Shown: positions 6,020 to 6,246 of the stretch, one piece after another
Layout of the letters: each line of letters begins with the position of its first letter
How positions within the stretch are numbered: the stretch's first letter is position 1
Source: UBA1189 sp045544835
GTDB taxonomy: Bacteria; Bacteroidota; Bacteroidia; Bacteroidales; Bacteroidaceae
DNA length: 6,246 nt
Assembly: GCA_045544835.1 (NCBI GenBank)
Contig: JAZPZS010000098.1
Location: 1 to 6,246 of the forward strand
Reading direction: 5' to 3'
The notes under the pieces: model-generated
The model's database searches: none
Seen by the model: the letters and a program-made list of their open reading frames with translations, nothing else
What the model was told of the DNA's origin: nothing
Position numbers and translations under genes: made by a program

Positions 6020-6114
6020 TTCATGAAAATTTTTGGCTAATTACATGGCAATTCGTGTTTTTTATTTTCTTAGGCACGAATTCCCATAAATTGCCCACAA
6101 ATTAACCATAAATA
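6018..6114. repeat. Intergenic repeat copy lacking the core, forming a large inverted repeat
   Basis: The element begins within the stop codon of the preceding gene (TAATTCATG from 6017). The left arm at 6034-6057 and the right arm at 6075-6097 are near-perfect reverse complements: both contain the CACGAATT/AATTCGTG octamer and a CCAT/ATGG, with few mismatches and one gap. The spacer is 17 bases and T-rich. The TGCCTTTAGCCC core of the other copies is absent. The right end is 33 of 37 identical to 4817-4853. Confidence 0.65.
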
Positions 6115-6131
6115 GGATTATTGTATCCCCT

Positions 6132-6176
6132 ACTGCCACCCTATGCAATTACATTTTTGCCGGGTGGCAGTTTTTT
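6132..6176 (+). terminator. Strong intrinsic terminator
   Basis: ACTGCCACCC (6132-6141) pairs perfectly with GGGTGGCAGT (6162-6171), and a run of six T follows (6171-6176). The 20-nt loop can add an inner GCAA/TTGC stem (6145-6148 with 6157-6160). It lies about 110 bp after the second thioredoxin lipoprotein gene and probably ends its transcript. There is no matching A-run on the left side, so it should act mainly on the plus strand. Confidence 0.85.
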
Positions 6177-6246
6177 ATCGTCCTCTATTTACAGTTGTAT
6201 AGTGCCTTCGGTGATGATTTACAGAGCATTTGCCTCTATTCTATGG
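6177..6246. other. Sequence after the terminator, nothing recognised
   Basis: Seventy A/T-rich bases up to the window edge hold no visible gene, repeat or clear promoter motif. Confidence 0.5.

Noticed and set aside
4814..6114. CRISPR-like array from the CATAAATT repeats
   Set aside because: The units are about 7-8 bases at 10-11 bp spacing, with no spacers of normal length and no cas genes.

Overview
The window looks like a piece of a Bacteroidales chromosome, probably Prevotellaceae or a close relative. The reasons are: Bacteroidetes-type lipoproteins carrying TlpA-like thioredoxin domains, no purine-rich Shine-Dalgarno before any start codon, A/T-rich leaders, matches to the Bacteroidetes promoter motif TAnnTTTG, and AATTCRTG-type intergenic repeats. 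The genus call is inference only.

Left part, minus strand (1-1431). A short gene for a single-pass membrane protein (1431 to 1207) is followed 30 bp later by a membrane-bound ferredoxin (1176 to 1, running off the left edge). The ferredoxin has two NapH-type CxxxCP motifs, two ferredoxin clusters, an internal twin-arginine segment and a third ferredoxin cluster. Together the two look like an electron-transfer operon.

Middle (1432-2767). A 350-bp spacer between divergent genes holds candidate promoters on both strands and a nested stem-loop. It is followed by a plus-strand gene for a 328-residue RhuM-family protein. That gene contains a perfect 27-bp palindrome in its coding sequence.

Right part (2768-6246). 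Two consecutive plus-strand lipoprotein genes each end in a thioredoxin-like domain. The first (612 residues) has a very long N-terminal region, a WCGPC site and a normal cis-proline. The second (377 residues) has a DUF4369-like N-terminus and a WCGSC site but lacks the cis-proline. They probably do thiol-disulfide exchange at the outer-membrane or periplasmic side. A strong intrinsic terminator follows the second.

The least explained signal is non-coding. The spacers after the RhuM gene and after both thioredoxin genes carry related copies of one repeat family: AATTCRTG-type arms in inverted orientation, with or without a TGCCTTTAGCCC core. A cousin of that core lies in the divergent spacer at 1566-1614. 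I see no CRISPR array, tRNA, rRNA or transposase gene, and no clear new defence or biosynthetic system.
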